Positions 24,634-32,530 of a DNA stretch of 64,000 nucleotides are shown in pieces. This DNA is from Acidobacteriota bacterium (GTDB lineage Bacteria > Acidobacteriota > Vicinamibacteria > Vicinamibacterales > UBA8438), in contig VXME01000173.1 of NCBI GenBank assembly GCA_009861545.1, forward strand, positions 37,594 through 101,593. The letters run 5' to 3'. The translations under genes and the position numbers were made by a program. Each line of letters begins with the position of its first letter. Position 1 is the first letter of the stretch. The notes under the pieces were generated by a model. It worked only from the letters and a program-made list of their open reading frames with translations. It was not told the DNA's origin and ran no database searches.

Positions 24634-25277
24634 TCGACGCGCTGGCCGATCTGAAAGCGACCATCGAGGCATTGATATTCGCGTCGCCGGACCCGCTGAC
24701 GCTGAAGATCCTGCTGAAGACGCTCGACGACGAGCCGCGCGAGCACGTCGAGGAGGCGCTGGCCGCGCTTCGCCGGGACTGGGACGACAGGCCGGGCGGC
24801 CTGCAACTGGTCGAGGTGGCCGGCGGCTATCAGATCGTCACCCGGCCGGAGTTGCACGACCGCGTGCGGCGGCTGTTCCACGAGCATTCCAGCCAGCGCC
24901 TCTCGGTACAGGCGCTCGAGACGCTGGCCGTCATCGCCTACCGCCAGCCGGTCACCGGACCGGAGATCGCCGAGATTCGGGGCGTCAACACCTCGGGAGT
25001 CATCGGTACGCTGGTGGACCGGCGCCTGGTCAAGGTGGTCGGACGCAAGGCGGTGATCGGCCGGCCGTTCCTCTACGCCACCACCCGCGAGTTTCTCGAT
25101 CGCTTCGGGTTGAAGGACCTGACCGATCTGCCGAAGGTGGAGGACATGGCCGAGGCGTTGGGGATGGAGGTGCCGCCGGCCCTCGCCGCCGACGATCCGC
25201 GGGACGCGGCGCTGCCCTTCGAGCCGCCGCCCGGGAGCGTCGCGGGGCCGGGCGCCGGCGCCGGGAAGGTCCACTGA
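24630..25277 (+). CDS. scpB: Segregation and condensation protein B
   Basis: Partner of ScpA in the SMC complex, 215 residues made of two winged-helix domains. Conserved parts are IEALIFASPDPLTLKIL, GYQIVTRPEL and the strongly conserved SVQALETLAVIAYRQPVTGPEI with RGVNTSGVI. A proline/alanine-rich tail of about 40 residues follows and is probably disordered. The GTG start overlaps the scpA stop (GTGA), so the two are coupled at equal output. Confidence 0.95.
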   Translation: MIDALADLKATIEALIFASPDPLTLKILLKTLDDEPREHVEEALAALRRDWDDRPGGLQLVEVAGGYQIVTRPELHDRVRRLFHEHSSQRLSVQALETLAVIAYRQPVTGPEIAEIRGVNTSGVIGTLVDRRLVKVVGRKAVIGRPFLYATTREFLDRFGLKDLTDLPKVEDMAEALGMEVPPALAADDPRDAALPFEPPPGSVAGPGAGAGKVH

Positions 25278-25292
25278 GTCCCCGCACCCGGC

Positions 25293-26108
25293 ATGTCTGC
25301 TGCTGAACCGATGGTCGAGCCGGCGGTCCCTCTCGCGGGGCTCGTGCGACTGCAGAAGCTGCTGTCGGCGGCCGGGGTCGCCTCCCGGCGGGCGGCCGAG
25401 CAGCTCATCGCGGACGGCCGCGTGACGGTGAACGGACGGACCGTGCGGGAGCAGGGCACGCGCGCGGACCCGGCGCGGGACGACGTGCGCGTCGACGGGC
25501 GGCGGATCGCGCGGGAGGTGCGGCGCCGGTACGTCGTGCTGCACAAGCCGCGCGGCTACGTCACCACGCGGAGCGATCCCCACCGGCGGAAGACGGTACT
25601 GGATCTGGTCCCCGACGTGCGGGAGTACGTCTATCCGGTGGGCCGGCTCGACTACGAGTCCGAGGGGCTGCTGCTGTTGACCAACGACGGGGCGCTGGCC
25701 GCCGTTCTGACACATCCGCGCCACGGGGTCGCCCGCGTCTACGAAGCGACCGTGCGCGGCGTTCCGAGCGTCGCGAGGCTGCGCCGCCTCGCCGCCGGGG
25801 TCGAGATCGACGGCCGCCCGACCGCGCCCGCCGAGGTGCGGATGCTGCGCGGCGGCGCGCCGGGGCGGACCGCCGAGGCGCGCGTACGCATCGTGATCCG
25901 CGAAGGACGCAACCGGCAGGTCCGCCGCATGTTCGACGCGATCGGACATCCGGTGCGGCGGCTGCGCCGGACGCGCCTGGGTCCCATCAGCCTGCGCGGG
26001 CTGCGGCCCGGCGCGGCGCGTGAGCTGACGCCGGCCGAGGTCGGCGCGCTGCGCCGCGCGGCGCGGCCCGCATCGCCGGGGACGGCATTGGAACAGGGGC
26101 GGGCATGA
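25293..26108 (+). CDS. RluB-family 23S rRNA pseudouridine synthase
   Basis: Isomerises a uridine in 23S rRNA, 271 residues. An N-terminal S4 RNA-binding domain (VRLQKLLSAAGVASRRAAEQLIADGRVTVNG, split by short loops) precedes the catalytic domain. There, GRLDYESEGLLLLTNDG holds the active-site aspartate, and REGRNRQVRRMFDAIGHPV is the usual family end. RluB and RluE/F-type enzymes are hard to separate by sequence; linkage to scpA-scpB favours the RluB type. Its stop overlaps the cmk ATG by four bases. Confidence 0.9.
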   Translation: MSAAEPMVEPAVPLAGLVRLQKLLSAAGVASRRAAEQLIADGRVTVNGRTVREQGTRADPARDDVRVDGRRIAREVRRRYVVLHKPRGYVTTRSDPHRRKTVLDLVPDVREYVYPVGRLDYESEGLLLLTNDGALAAVLTHPRHGVARVYEATVRGVPSVARLRRLAAGVEIDGRPTAPAEVRMLRGGAPGRTAEARVRIVIREGRNRQVRRMFDAIGHPVRRLRRTRLGPISLRGLRPGAARELTPAEVGALRRAARPASPGTALEQGRA

Positions 26109-26785
26109 GCGCCCCGGACGTCATCGCCATCGACGGGCCGTCCGGCGCCGGAAAGGGCACGGTGGCGCGGGCCGTGGCGCAGGCGCTCGACTGCCGCCAC
26201 ATCGACACCGGGGCGATGTACCGGGCCGTCGCCTGGCGGACCCTCCAACAGGGCGGGGCGCTCGACGACGAGCCGGCCGTCGCCGCGGTCGCCGCCGGTG
26301 CGGACTTCGACCTGGACGGGACACGCGTCGCCATCGACGGGCACGACGTCAGCCGGACGATCCGCACCCCGGAGATGGACGTCGCGGCGGCCGCCGTGGC
26401 GAGGCTGCCGCGGGTGCGGGCGGCGCTCGTCGCCCGCCAGCGGAGCCTCGCCGTCGCCGGCAGCGTCGTGATGGAAGGGCGCGACATCGGGACCACCGTT
26501 TTCCCGGAGGCGCCGGTGAAGATCTACCTAGACGCCTCCCCGGAGGAGAGGGCGGCCCGCCGCGCGCGGGATCCGGCGCACCGGTTGTCGCCGGGCACCG
26601 GCGTGGCGGAGGTGGCCCGCGCCCTCGACGCGCGCGACCGGCTCGACCGGACCCGGCGCGCCTCGCCGCTGGAGCAGGCGCCCGACGCGGTGCGGATCGA
26701 TACCACGGGGCTGCCGGTGGACGCGGTGGTACAGCGGGTGATGAAGGTCGTCCGCGAGCGCTGGCAGGGCGCCCGCGGGAGTTGA
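26105..26785 (+). CDS. cmk: Cytidylate kinase
   Basis: Phosphorylates CMP and dCMP, 226 residues. The P-loop IDGPSGAGKGTVAR, the CMP-binding DTGAMYRAVAW, and GRDIGTTVFPEAPVKIYLDASPEERAARR are all present. The gene is coupled to the pseudouridine synthase by an ATGA overlap. Its stop lies within the candidate rpsA promoter, so rpsA can be expressed on its own at high level although the order cmk-rpsA is conserved in many bacteria. Confidence 0.96.
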   Translation: MSAPDVIAIDGPSGAGKGTVARAVAQALDCRHIDTGAMYRAVAWRTLQQGGALDDEPAVAAVAAGADFDLDGTRVAIDGHDVSRTIRTPEMDVAAAAVARLPRVRAALVARQRSLAVAGSVVMEGRDIGTTVFPEAPVKIYLDASPEERAARRARDPAHRLSPGTGVAEVARALDARDRLDRTRRASPLEQAPDAVRIDTTGLPVDAVVQRVMKVVRERWQGARGS

Positions 26786-26811
26786 CGCGCTTTCGGTAAC
26801 TGACGTACAGT
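26782..26811 (+). promoter_or_regulatory. Candidate rpsA promoter
   Basis: TTGACG at 26782-26787 and TACAGT at 26806-26811 are separated by 18 bases and fit a housekeeping-sigma promoter. The -35 overlaps the cmk stop codon. The predicted leader of about 100 bases before the rpsA ATG leaves room for S1 autoregulation, but no such element is identified. Confidence 0.4.
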
Positions 26812-26917
26812 CATGCGCTTACAGCGCATCGGGGGATGCGTGAAGCGGGGCTGACGGCCGCCGCGCCGGTGGCTGCATCGATAGCGGGAGCCGGATCGGG
26901 AGGAAGGACAGAACAGG

Positions 26918-28702
26918 ATGATGGACGTACCAGACGACGCGGCCCAGGTGGAGGCCGCCGGCGCCGTGGAGAGCCCCTCGGCCGCGCCGAAACCTCCCGA
27001 GCCGGCGCGATTCGTGGATCCGGACGAGGAGATGGTCGATCCGGAAGAGCACGCCCGCCTGGTGGCTCTCTACGAGGGCAGCCTGAAGAACATCGCCGAG
27101 GGCGAGGTCATCAAGGGCACCGTGCTCAGGGTGTCCGACTCCGAGGTGATCGTCGACGTCGGCTACAAGTCGGAGGGCCTGATTCCCCTGTCGGAGTTCT
27201 ACGACGAGAACGGCGATCCGATGGTCCATCCGGGCGACACCGTCGACGTGCTGCTCGAGCGGACCGAGGATCGCGACGGCCATATCGTGCTCTCGCGCGA
27301 GAAGGCCGAGAAGATGAAGATCTGGGACGAGGTCGAGAAGGCCTATGCGGATCGCAAGGTCGTCATCGGCCGCGTGATCGAGCGCATCAAGGGCGGCCTC
27401 GCGGTCGATATCGGCGTGCGCGCGTTCCTGCCCGGCTCGCAGATCGACGTCCGTCCCGTCCGCAACCTCGATTCGCTGCGCGGCCAGGAGCTGCGCATGC
27501 GCGTGATCAAGGTGAACAAGAAGCGGGGCAACATCGTGCTGTCCCGCAAGGTGCTCATCGAAGAGGAGAACGCGGAGAAGAAGAAGGACACGCTCGCGAA
27601 CCTCGCCGAGGGCAAGGTCATGCAGGGCGTGGTGAAGAACATCACCGACTACGGCGCCTTCATCGACCTCGGCGGCATCGACGGGCTGCTGCACGTCACC
27701 GACATGTCGTGGGGCCGGGCGCAGCACCCCTCCGAGCTCTTCAACGTGAACGACGAGGTGGAGATCATCGTCCTGAAGTTCGATCCGGCGACCGAGCGCG
27801 TGTCGCTGGGCTACAAGCAGCTCCACGCCGATCCGTGGACGTCCGCCGCGGACCGCTACCCCGTCGGGCAGCGGCTGCAGGGCAAGGTGGTCAGCCTCAC
27901 CGACTACGGCGCCTTCGTCGAGCTCGAGCCGGGGGTGGAGGGCTTGATCCACGTTTCGGAGATGTCCTGGAGCAAGCGGGTCAAGCACCCGTCCAAGCTG
28001 CTCAACGTCGGCGACATGGTCGAGTCGATGGTGCTCGGCGTCGACCCGAACGCGCGTCGCATCGCGCTCGGGCTGAAGCAGATCGAGAGCAACCCGTGGC
28101 AGCAGCTCGGCGACAAGTACCCGGTAGGCTCGAAGATCACCGGCACCGTCCGCAACCTGACCGAGTTCGGCGCGTTCGTCGAGGTGGAGGAGGGCATCGA
28201 CGGCCTCATCCACATCTCGGACATGTCCTGGAGCAAGCGGCTGAAGCACCCCTCCGACGTCATCAAGAAGGGTGAAGAGGTCGAGGCGATGGTTCTCAAC
28301 ATCGATCCCGAGAACCAGCGGCTCTCGCTCGGCCTCAAGCAGCTTGCGACCGATATCTGGGACGACTTCTTCTCCACGACGAAGGTGGGCGACGTCGTCG
28401 AGGGCAAGGTGGTGCGGATCACCAGCTTCGGCGCGTTCGTCGAGCTGGCCGAGGGGATCGAGGGCCTGATCCACGTCTCCGAGTTCGAGGACCAGGGGCG
28501 CGGCGACAAGACCGAGCTCACGGTCGACGAGACGATTCAGATGCGGGTGATCAAGCTCAGCCCGTCCGAGCGGAAGATCGGACTGAGCGTGCGGGCGCTG
28601 ACCAGCGAGAACTTCGAGGCCGACTGGCGCAGCTATGCCAGCAGCGAGTCGCCCGAGGTGACGCTGGGGGATCACTTCAAGCAGCAGACGTCGTCCGACT
28701 AG
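26918..28702 (+). CDS. rpsA: 30S ribosomal protein S1
   Basis: mRNA-binding ribosomal protein of 594 residues with six S1 (OB-fold) repeats, the full bacterial set. The repeats are opened by EVIKGTVLRV, KVVIGRVIERI, KVMQGVVKNITDYGAFID, QRLQGKVVSLTDYGAFVEL, SKITGTVRNLTEFGAFVEV and DVVEGKVVRITSFGAFVEL. The first two are the divergent ribosome-docking repeats. The ATG at 26918 follows GGGAGGAAGGA. An acidic, proline-rich leader of about 50 residues precedes the first repeat. An HU/IHF-type gene lies just downstream, as in many genomes. Confidence 0.97.
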   Translation: MMDVPDDAAQVEAAGAVESPSAAPKPPEPARFVDPDEEMVDPEEHARLVALYEGSLKNIAEGEVIKGTVLRVSDSEVIVDVGYKSEGLIPLSEFYDENGDPMVHPGDTVDVLLERTEDRDGHIVLSREKAEKMKIWDEVEKAYADRKVVIGRVIERIKGGLAVDIGVRAFLPGSQIDVRPVRNLDSLRGQELRMRVIKVNKKRGNIVLSRKVLIEEENAEKKKDTLANLAEGKVMQGVVKNITDYGAFIDLGGIDGLLHVTDMSWGRAQHPSELFNVNDEVEIIVLKFDPATERVSLGYKQLHADPWTSAADRYPVGQRLQGKVVSLTDYGAFVELEPGVEGLIHVSEMSWSKRVKHPSKLLNVGDMVESMVLGVDPNARRIALGLKQIESNPWQQLGDKYPVGSKITGTVRNLTEFGAFVEVEEGIDGLIHISDMSWSKRLKHPSDVIKKGEEVEAMVLNIDPENQRLSLGLKQLATDIWDDFFSTTKVGDVVEGKVVRITSFGAFVELAEGIEGLIHVSEFEDQGRGDKTELTVDETIQMRVIKLSPSERKIGLSVRALTSENFEADWRSYASSESPEVTLGDHFKQQTSSD

Positions 28703-28774
28703 TGGCGCGGACGTCGTCCGGCAGGGGCGCGGGGCTGGCGCGCTGAATCGAGGGAGGGCGTGGACCGGGGCAGC

Positions 28775-29227
28775 ATGACCAAGGCGGTGTTGGTCGAGGA
28801 AGTGGCCCAGGTCACCGATCTCACCAAGAAGCACGCCGAGGTCATCGTCGAGACGGTGTTCCGCAGCATCGTCGATGCATTGCACCGCGGCGAGAAGATC
28901 GAGCTGCGCGGCTTCGGGAGCTTCAGGCTCCGGCAGCGCGAGCCGCGCCGGGGACGCAATCCGAAGACCGGCGACCGGGTCGACGTGCCGCCCAAGAAGG
29001 TCCCCTACTTCAAGCCCGGCAAGGAGCTCAAGGAGCTGATCAACCGCGACCCGGACGGGCTCTCGCCGCCGGGCGCGGCGGACGTCCAGTCGCCGGCGCC
29101 GCCGGTGGCCGGTGGCGCCGACGCATTCCCGAAAGCGGATCGCATCGCGCACGAATCGGAGCCCCCGCGCCCGTTGCGGGGCGTACGCCCGCCGGTGGGC
29201 CTTCGCCGTCAGGCATCGCCCCGTTGA
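28775..29227 (+). CDS. HU/IHF-family DNA-bending protein with long C-terminal tail
   Basis: Nucleoid protein of 150 residues. The first 90 residues form the standard HU/IHF fold: MTKAVLVEEVAQVTDLTKKHAEVIVETVF, then ELRGFGSFRLRQREPRRGRNPKTGD, the beta-arm that bends DNA. The ATG at 28775 matches the usual IHF-type beginning MTK. A GTG at 28760 would add five residues and has GGGAGG just before it. A proline- and alanine-rich tail of about 60 residues, ending in a basic patch, is unusual for the family and probably disordered. Position after rpsA fits an ihfB-like gene, but HU and IHF cannot be separated here. Confidence 0.9.
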   Translation: MTKAVLVEEVAQVTDLTKKHAEVIVETVFRSIVDALHRGEKIELRGFGSFRLRQREPRRGRNPKTGDRVDVPPKKVPYFKPGKELKELINRDPDGLSPPGAADVQSPAPPVAGGADAFPKADRIAHESEPPRPLRGVRPPVGLRRQASPR

Positions 29228-29256
29228 TCCGCCGCCTGCCGTGAGGGTGCTTTTCG

Positions 29257-29787
29257 GTGCAACGCCTCTGGGCCCCGTGGAGACTGGAGTACGTGACCGG
29301 CGCCGCCGGCGGTGAGTCGGCCGCATGCGTCTTCTGCGCCGCCCTCGACCCGGCGAACCCGTCGCCGTACATCGTGTTTCGCGGAGAGCGCACCTTCGCG
29401 ATCCTGAACAAGTACCCGTACAACAACGGCCACCTGATGGTCGTCCCGATGCGGCACGTCGCCCGTCTCGCGGATATGACCACGGCGGAGCTGACCGAGC
29501 TGATCACGCTCACGCGGGTCGCCGAAATGGCCTTGACGGAGTCCTACGGCGCGCATGGCATCAACGTCGGCATGAACCTCGGCCGCCCGGCCGGCGCGGG
29601 CGTGGTGGGCCATCTCCACGTGCACCTCGTGCCGCGTTGGGACGGCGACACCAACTTCATGACGGTCGTCGGCGATACGCGCGTGGTTCCCGAGGAGCCT
29701 GCCGCAAGCGTGGCCCGCCTGCGGCCGGTCTTCGAGCGCCTGGCGGCGGCGCCGTCGGGCGGGGATGCGCCATGCAGCTCGAGCTGA
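29257..29787 (+). CDS. HIT-family nucleotide hydrolase or phosphorylase
   Basis: A 176-residue HIT protein with the histidine triad in GHLHVHLVPRW. The N-terminal motif WAPWRLEYV and the pair CVFC belong to the branch that contains Ap4A phosphorylase-like enzymes. It probably cleaves dinucleoside polyphosphates or nucleoside phosphoramidates in the cytoplasm; the substrate is not determined by sequence. The start is GTG at 29257. Its end overlaps the next gene by 16 bases, suggesting coupling. Confidence 0.9.
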   Translation: MQRLWAPWRLEYVTGAAGGESAACVFCAALDPANPSPYIVFRGERTFAILNKYPYNNGHLMVVPMRHVARLADMTTAELTELITLTRVAEMALTESYGAHGINVGMNLGRPAGAGVVGHLHVHLVPRWDGDTNFMTVVGDTRVVPEEPAASVARLRPVFERLAAAPSGGDAPCSSS

Positions 29788-30926
29788 CGGCGGAGCAGGC
29801 GCGCTTTCAGCAGGCGGCGCGGGATTTCGCCGACACCGCGGTGGCGCCGCGCGCCGCGGAAATCGACGCGTCCGACCGTTTCCCGGCGGATCTCGTGTCC
29901 GCGGCGGCGGCGCGGGGGCTGCTGGGCGTGACGGTTTCCGAGGCATGGGGGGGCGCCGGCCGCGACTACGTCAGCTACGCGCTGGCGATCGAGGCGGTGG
30001 CCGCCGCCAGCGCGACGCTGGGCGCCGTCCTGGTGGTCAACAACTCGCTCGTGGCCGAGGTCCTGCAGCGCTTCGGCGCCGCGGAACAGAAGGACCGCTG
30101 GCTCGCGCGGCTCGCGTCGGGACGGGCCGTCGGCGCGTTCGCCCTTTCCGAGGCCCAGGCCGGGACCGATGCCGCCCGGCAGGAAACGACCGCGGCGGCG
30201 GCGGGTGACGGTTACGTGCTGCGGGGGCGCAAGGTCTGGGTGGCCAACGGCGCCGCGGCGGAGGTTGCGGTCGTCTTCGCGGCGACCGGGCCGGCCGCCG
30301 CCGGCCGCGGCGTGAGCGCTTTCCTCGTCCCGACGGACCGGCCGGGGCTGACGCGCGAGCCGACGGCGGATCCGCTCGGTGTGCGCGGTCTCGGATGCGT
30401 CGATCTGCGGTTCGACGACGTCGAGGTCGGCGCGGACGCGTTGTTGGCCGGCCCCGGCCGGGGATTCGACGTCGCGAAGTGGGCGTTGGACGGGGGCCGC
30501 ATCGCCATCGGGGCCGAGGCGCTGGGCGTCGGGCGGGCGGCGTTCGACGAGGCGTTGCGTCACGCCCGGACCCGCGAGACCTTCGGCCGTCCCATCGGCC
30601 GATACCAGGCGGTCCAGTGGCCGATTGCCGACACCGCCACCGAGCTGGAGGCGGCGCGCATGCTCGTCCTGCGCGCGGCGGCGGCCAAGGACGTGCGGGA
30701 GCGGATCCCCCTGGAAGCCTCGATGGCCAAGCTGGCCGCCTCGGAGGCGGCCCTGCGCGCCGCGGATCGCGCGATGCGCATCCTCGCCTCGGCCGGCTAC
30801 CGGTGCGGCACGGTGGTGGAGCGGCTGCTCCGGGACGCGCGGGCGCTGGAGATCGTGGCCGGCACCTCCGAGGCGCAGCGGATGATCATCGCCGCGCAGG
30901 TGTCCGGCGGGACGGGTTCCCGCTGA
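29772..30926 (+). CDS. Acyl-CoA dehydrogenase homologue lacking the usual catalytic glutamate
   Basis: A 384-residue flavoprotein of the acyl-CoA dehydrogenase fold, with FALSEAQAGTDAA (flavin/substrate loop), GRKVWVANGA and the C-terminal helix RLLRDARALEIVAGTSEAQR. In short- and medium-chain enzymes the catalytic base is the glutamate of Y-E-G-T. Here that position is A363 (V-A-G-T). The alternative base on helix G, used by isovaleryl and long-chain enzymes, is glycine (LDGGR, G242). The enzyme may therefore use another residue or have a different role. The ATG lies 16 bases inside the HIT gene. The decayed accessory patch starts 12 bases after its stop. Confidence 0.88.
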   Translation: MQLELTAEQARFQQAARDFADTAVAPRAAEIDASDRFPADLVSAAAARGLLGVTVSEAWGGAGRDYVSYALAIEAVAAASATLGAVLVVNNSLVAEVLQRFGAAEQKDRWLARLASGRAVGAFALSEAQAGTDAARQETTAAAAGDGYVLRGRKVWVANGAAAEVAVVFAATGPAAAGRGVSAFLVPTDRPGLTREPTADPLGVRGLGCVDLRFDDVEVGADALLAGPGRGFDVAKWALDGGRIAIGAEALGVGRAAFDEALRHARTRETFGRPIGRYQAVQWPIADTATELEAARMLVLRAAAAKDVRERIPLEASMAKLAASEAALRAADRAMRILASAGYRCGTVVERLLRDARALEIVAGTSEAQRMIIAAQVSGGTGSR

Positions 30927-30938
30927 GGGGGCCGCGAC

Positions 30939-31116
30939 ATGCGACTCGAAGACCTGCAGCCCAGGAGCGCGGTCCGGGGCGTTTACCCGGACGGTCCTGT
31001 CACCGTCGTCAGCGTGCAGTGGTTCGGCTCGGAGGCGCTGGAGCTGACGTACAAGACAGCTTCGGGCACGGTCGCCGACGAACTGCTCTACCGCCACGAC
31101 GAGACCCGCCTGGATT
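30939..31116 (+). pseudogene. N-terminal fragment of an SNF2/DEAD-type helicase
   Basis: The first 59 residues (MRLEDLQPRSAVRGVYPDGP, then VSVQWFGSEALELTYKTA and DELLYRHDETRLD) match, from memory of the family, the conserved beginning of large helicases found in phage-defence loci. The remaining roughly 900 residues, including all helicase motifs, are absent. The sequence changes abruptly near 31116 into the leader of a DUF4236 gene, although the frame stays open to 31391. It is best read as a deletion scar. No function is expected from the fragment. Confidence 0.6.
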
Positions 31117-31135
31117 GGTCCGGAGGGATTGCTCA

Positions 31136-31654
31136 GTGGGGTTCTATCTCAGAAAATCGTTTCGGGCCGGACCGATTCGGTTCAATCTCTCGAAGAGCGG
31201 CATCGGTGTTTCCGGGGGCGTCACCGGCGCCCGTCTCGGCATGTCGTCTACCGGCGGGGCCTATGTGCACGGGGGACGCGGCGGACTCTACTACCGTAAG
31301 TCGCTCGGTTCCGGGTCCCGGCGTGGCAGGTCGGGTGCAGCAGGGGACGGTGCCCGGCAGGAAGCCGCTTCTCGGGAACAGATCGAGCTGATCGAGGAGA
31401 CCGGCGCCACGTACAGCGCCCCGGAGCTACCGGAGCAGACCGACGGAATCGGGAAGCCCACGCGGTCCGGGTCCGCGTCCGGCCCGGCCATGCTGTGCCT
31501 GGTCGGCGCGTTTCTGCTGGCGGCAACTCGTCCTGCTCCTCGAGGAGGAATCGATGCAGGTTCTACGGTTACGCTGAGATCCGCTTCCCGAGGTGTCCGA
31601 CCTTGGAGGCGCATCTCGGGGTTCGGGTGGCCGGCGGCGCAAGCGTTTGCATGA
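31136..31654 (+). CDS. DUF4236 domain protein, C-terminus probably degraded
   Basis: The N-terminus (GFYLRKSFRAGPIRFNLSKS, then GIGVSGGVTGARLG and YVHGGRGGLYYRKSLG) is a clear DUF4236 domain, a short beta-rich module of unknown function. A GTG start at 31136 has GGAGGG 10-15 bases upstream. Residues 85-105 (IELIEETGATYSAPELPEQ) and a membrane-like stretch (MLCLVGAFLLAA) still resemble family members. After about residue 125 the composition becomes arginine/glycine-rich and family-like features stop, consistent with a frameshift or broken end. It lies between two remnants in a decaying accessory patch. Confidence 0.65.
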   Translation: MGFYLRKSFRAGPIRFNLSKSGIGVSGGVTGARLGMSSTGGAYVHGGRGGLYYRKSLGSGSRRGRSGAAGDGARQEAASREQIELIEETGATYSAPELPEQTDGIGKPTRSGSASGPAMLCLVGAFLLAATRPAPRGGIDAGSTVTLRSASRGVRPWRRISGFGWPAAQAFA

Positions 31655-31726
31655 CTCCTCTGCACAGTTTGCGCCTCGGACTGATCCAGAACAGACACAT
31701 CGCATTCATGCAATACGTTGGATTGA

Positions 31727-31912
31727 GACCTGTCGGCGGACAATGTGTTCTTCGTCTTCAATCACGAATCGGAATCGGTCGAACGGCTGCTTGCGCACAA
31801 GAAGCAGCAGTGGGAACACAACATTACTCCGGGAAGCGATGTTCCTGTCGACCGTTTGCGAAACACCTTTCAGGTTGCCTTCAAGAACTACAAGGCACGT
31901 ACCCGTACTTGA
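31727..31912 (+). pseudogene. Orphan C-terminal coding fragment, family not recognised
   Basis: Sixty-one codons before a TGA read DLSADNVFFVFNHESESVER, then LLAHKKQQWEHNITPGSDVP and VDRLRNTFQVAFKNYKA. The composition is that of a normal soluble protein and is AT-richer than the flanks, unlike the noise in the other frames. A stop codon lies directly upstream (31724) and no start codon exists, so it cannot be expressed alone. It is probably the 3' end of a gene whose front was deleted. No family is assigned. Confidence 0.4.
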
Positions 31913-31945
31913 CTGCCAGTTGGTGACCTCCGAGAGAACCGTGGC

Positions 31946-32428
31946 ATGAACAGCGCATCGACCGGCTCCGCGCCGTATTCGGACGACGAACTCGCGGCCA
32001 TGATGACGGACCTGGAGTCCGACCTCGTGGAGCGGAAGGAAGCGTTGCGCGGCGATGCGCCCGTGAAGATCCGTGATTCGACCTGCCCCTTGGACGCCGT
32101 GCAGCAACTCGTGCGGAACGCGGTCATGCACCGGACCTACGAAGACACGAACGCGCCTACGCACGTGTACTGGTTCGACGATCGCATCGAGATCGGCAGT
32201 CCCGGCGGTCCGTACGGCGTGGTCAACGCCGGCAACTTCGGGCAGCCGGGGGTTGTTGACTATCGGAACCCGATTCTCGCCGAGGCGATGCGCGTGCTCG
32301 GCATGGTGCAAAGGTACGGGTTCGGCATCCCGGCGGCGCGCCGGCTCCTGCGTGCCGCCGGCCATCCGGCGCCGGAGTTCCGCGTCGACGCGAGCCGGGT
32401 GCACTGCACGGTCCGAGCGCGCGCATGA
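31946..32428 (+). pseudogene. AlbA_2/ATPase (RecG-like regulator) gene with internal deletion
   Basis: The 160-residue product joins two parts of a normally 450-550-residue protein. Residues 1-43 (SDDELAAMMTDLESDLVERK then EALRGDAPVKIRDS) are the beginning of an AlbA_2 DNA-binding domain. From about residue 50 (LDAVQQLVRNAVMHRTYE, then DRIEIGSPGGPYGVV and GMVQRYGFGIPAARRLLRAA) it is the C-terminal ATPase-like domain of the same family. The middle, including the rest of AlbA_2, is missing, yet the frame is kept. It could be a scar or a shortened but expressed protein. It sits in the same decayed patch as the helicase fragment. Confidence 0.65.
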
Positions 32429-32530
32429 CCGGGGCCCTCGCCGGCCGGGTCGGATTGGCGATTGAATCCTCGGAACCAGTGCCGAACATCGTCCCTCGCG
32501 CAGGGCGGGATCACCGGGTGGCGCCTCGAG

